Below, one piece after another: positions 8,507 through 9,298 of a stretch of 9,298 bases of DNA. Made by a program: the position numbers and the translations under genes. Each line of letters starts with the position of its first letter. Position 1 is the stretch's first letter. The notes beneath the pieces were generated by a model. It saw only the letters and a program-made list of their open reading frames with translations, was not told where the DNA came from and searched no databases. Source of the DNA: an uncultured Eubacteriales bacterium (GTDB lineage Bacteria > Bacillota > Clostridia > Peptostreptococcales > Anaerovoracaceae); NCBI GenBank assembly GCA_902772685.1, contig CACYBO010000219.1, positions 1 through 9,298 on the forward strand, in the 5' to 3' direction.

Positions 8507-8521
8507 ATAGTATTATACTAT
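8507..8521. repeat. Perfect 15-base palindrome overlapping the secDF promoter -10 box
   Basis: The plus strand reads ATAGTATTATACTAT, two 7-base arms mirrored around the T at 8514. It contains the whole -10 hexamer of the secDF promoter and runs to about the expected transcription start. Such a placement is typical for a repressor operator, but AT-rich promoters can give short palindromes by chance. No known regulator motif was recognised. Confidence 0.5.
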
Positions 8522-8540
8522 TTTTTACCATTGCGAACAA
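8512..8540 (-). promoter_or_regulatory. Sigma-A type promoter for the secDF-rel-dtd-hisS-aspS unit
   Basis: On the minus strand a consensus -10 box TATAAT lies at 8517-8512, with TTGTTC at 8540-8535 as -35 and an exact 17-base spacer. The -35 matches consensus only in TTG. Transcription should begin near 8505, giving a leader of about 42 bases before the secDF ATG. Its position directly after the yajC terminator fits independent transcription of the downstream genes. Confidence 0.75.
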
Positions 8541-8583
8541 GCCTTAAAACGTTGATTTTTCAGTAAACGTTACATTATTTAGC

Positions 8584-8616
8584 AATAAAAACGCCGCATC
8601 GGTAAACGATGCGGCG
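8584..8616 (-). terminator. Rho-independent terminator after yajC
   Basis: A perfect 10-base-pair stem (8592-8601 with 8607-8616, arms CGCCGCATCG and CGATGCGGCG) encloses a 5-base loop. On the minus strand it is followed by TTTTTATT. It sits 29 bases after the yajC stop. The plus-strand side has no T-run, so it acts only for minus-strand transcription. Confidence 0.93.
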
Positions 8617-8645
8617 GTCTTTGACCTGAAAGATGTCTGAAGCTA

Positions 8646-9164
8646 TTATTCTTCCGCCTTTTCGGCAACGTCCTCGGCGATATCCTCCGCTGCTTCAACA
8701 GCCTCTTCTGCAGCCTTTGCAGCTTCCTCAGCGATATCCTTTGGCTCTTTCTCTGCTTCTGCAGGAACTGCCTCTTCAGCCTCTTCCACAACTGCTGCCT
8801 TTTTCATCCTCTTAGGCTTTGCTTTTCTTGCTTCCTGCTTTTCAGCATCGGCAACTTCATCGTAATCTTCAACAGATGCCTTGGTTACATGACCGGAACC
8901 CTGTTTTACGACCTTTGATACAGCCCATCTCATGAATTCCATCTTAACCTTGTCAGGTCCGACCTGAACAACGATGGATTCCTCTTTAGTCTTTACGACC
9001 TTGCAGCAGAGTCCGCCGATCGTTACAATCTCGTCTCCTACCGCAATGCTGGCTCTCATTTCTTTGGTTTCTTTTTCTCTCTTCTTCTGCGGTCTGATCA
9101 TTAAGAAGTACATAACTGCGAACAGAAGTACCAGAATCAGAATTGAAAACATTGAACTACCCAT
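8646..9164 (-). CDS. yajC: Preprotein translocase subunit YajC with long acidic C-terminal tail
   Basis: YajC is a small membrane partner of SecDF in the Sec holotranslocon. The core is clear: one membrane segment (about 5-23), then IRPQKKREKE (23-32), then the cytoplasmic fold with VGDEIVTIGGLCCKVV (42-57). The core ends near residue 90, and YajC proteins are usually about 85-120 residues. This one has 172. The extra tail has a basic patch around 111-122 and then 50 residues (123-172) made only of Ala, Glu, Asp, Lys, Val, Ile and Pro, with 17 Ala, 20 acidic and 4 basic residues, likely a long acidic helix. The start at M1 is preferred over M5 because AGGAGG (9179-9174) lies 9 bases upstream of it. 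A terminator follows the gene, so yajC and secDF are adjacent but probably not one transcript. Confidence 0.93.
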   Translation of the reverse strand: MGSSMFSILILVLLFAVMYFLMIRPQKKREKETKEMRASIAVGDEIVTIGGLCCKVVKTKEESIVVQVGPDKVKMEFMRWAVSKVVKQGSGHVTKASVEDYDEVADAEKQEARKAKPKRMKKAAVVEEAEEAVPAEAEKEPKDIAEEAAKAAEEAVEAAEDIAEDVAEKAEE

Positions 9165-9215
9165 TTATTAATTCCTCCTGTTGATTTATGAATGTGCTGC
9201 GGAATGCATTATTTA

Positions 9216-9298
9216 TGGTGCCGGCTGTGGGGGTCGAACCCACACGGTGTCGCCACCACGGGATTTTGAGTCCCGCACGTCTGCCAATTCCATCAAGC
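9216..9298 (-). tRNA. tRNA-Leu (CAA anticodon), first 4 bases outside the window
   Basis: On the minus strand the T-arm GTGGG-TTCGACC-CCCAC, the acceptor 3' strand AGCCGGC, discriminator A and an encoded CCA (9218-9216) are clear. The anticodon arm is CGGGA-CTCAAAA-TCCCG, giving anticodon CAA at 9268-9266, which reads UUG. A long variable arm (stem GGTG/CACC around GCGA) marks a type II tRNA, as expected for leucine. The sequence ends at 9298 with GCT, acceptor bases 5-7; pairing predicts GCCG as the missing 5' bases. It lies 51 bases upstream of yajC, with no terminator between them. Confidence 0.96.

Noticed and set aside
8479..8508. Short upstream reading frame (MNNLMDFYF) in the secDF leader
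   Set aside because: Its first ATG would lie at or upstream of the predicted transcript start, there is no ribosome binding site for either ATG, and the stretch is simple AT-rich sequence.
8592..8616. Bidirectional terminator
   Set aside because: On the plus strand the hairpin is followed by GTCTTTGACC, not a T-run, and there is no plus-strand gene to terminate.
1..9298. CRISPR array, insertion sequence, prophage or defence genes
   Set aside because: No spaced direct repeats, transposase, integrase or phage-like genes are visible; nearly every base is in a housekeeping gene.

Overview
The window is a compact, single-strand block of conserved bacterial housekeeping genes. Every gene lies on the minus strand, so it reads from the right edge to the left. 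Gene content points to a Gram-positive anaerobe of the class Clostridia: SecD and SecF are fused in one protein, a bifunctional Rel sits beside dtd, a HemZ-type radical SAM protein is present, and hisS and aspS are paired. I estimate GC content at a little under 50 percent by eye. Genus and species cannot be named from this sequence alone.

In transcription order, the right edge holds a tRNA-Leu(CAA) whose first four bases lie outside the window. It is followed 51 bases later by yajC. A strong intrinsic terminator lies just after yajC. A 182-base intergenic region follows, the longest non-coding stretch here, and carries a good sigma-A type promoter whose -10 box is embedded in a perfect 15-base palindrome. 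That promoter appears to drive a tightly packed seven-gene unit: secDF, rel, dtd, a metallo-beta-lactamase-fold hydrolase gene, hemZ, hisS and the first 23 codons of aspS, which runs off the left edge. Gaps between these genes are only 6, 7, 16, -8 (overlap), 15 and 33 bases. I see no terminator or internal promoter among them.

Functionally, YajC and SecDF are accessory factors of the Sec membrane translocon. Rel makes and degrades (p)ppGpp when uncharged tRNA stalls ribosomes. Dtd removes D-amino acids from mischarged tRNA, and HisRS and AspRS charge tRNA. The unit thus links membrane export, tRNA charging, tRNA proofreading and the stringent response, with two redox or metabolic enzymes (MBL hydrolase and HemZ) inserted.

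No CRISPR array, mobile element, phage gene, toxin or defence system is visible, and I do not think the window holds an undescribed system. The points most worth a second look are the promoter/palindrome between yajC and secDF, the unusual charged C-terminal tails on both YajC and SecDF, the direct secDF-rel junction (recJ and apt lie just before rel in Bacillus), the TTG-started hemZ overlapping its upstream gene, and the close tRNA-yajC spacing.
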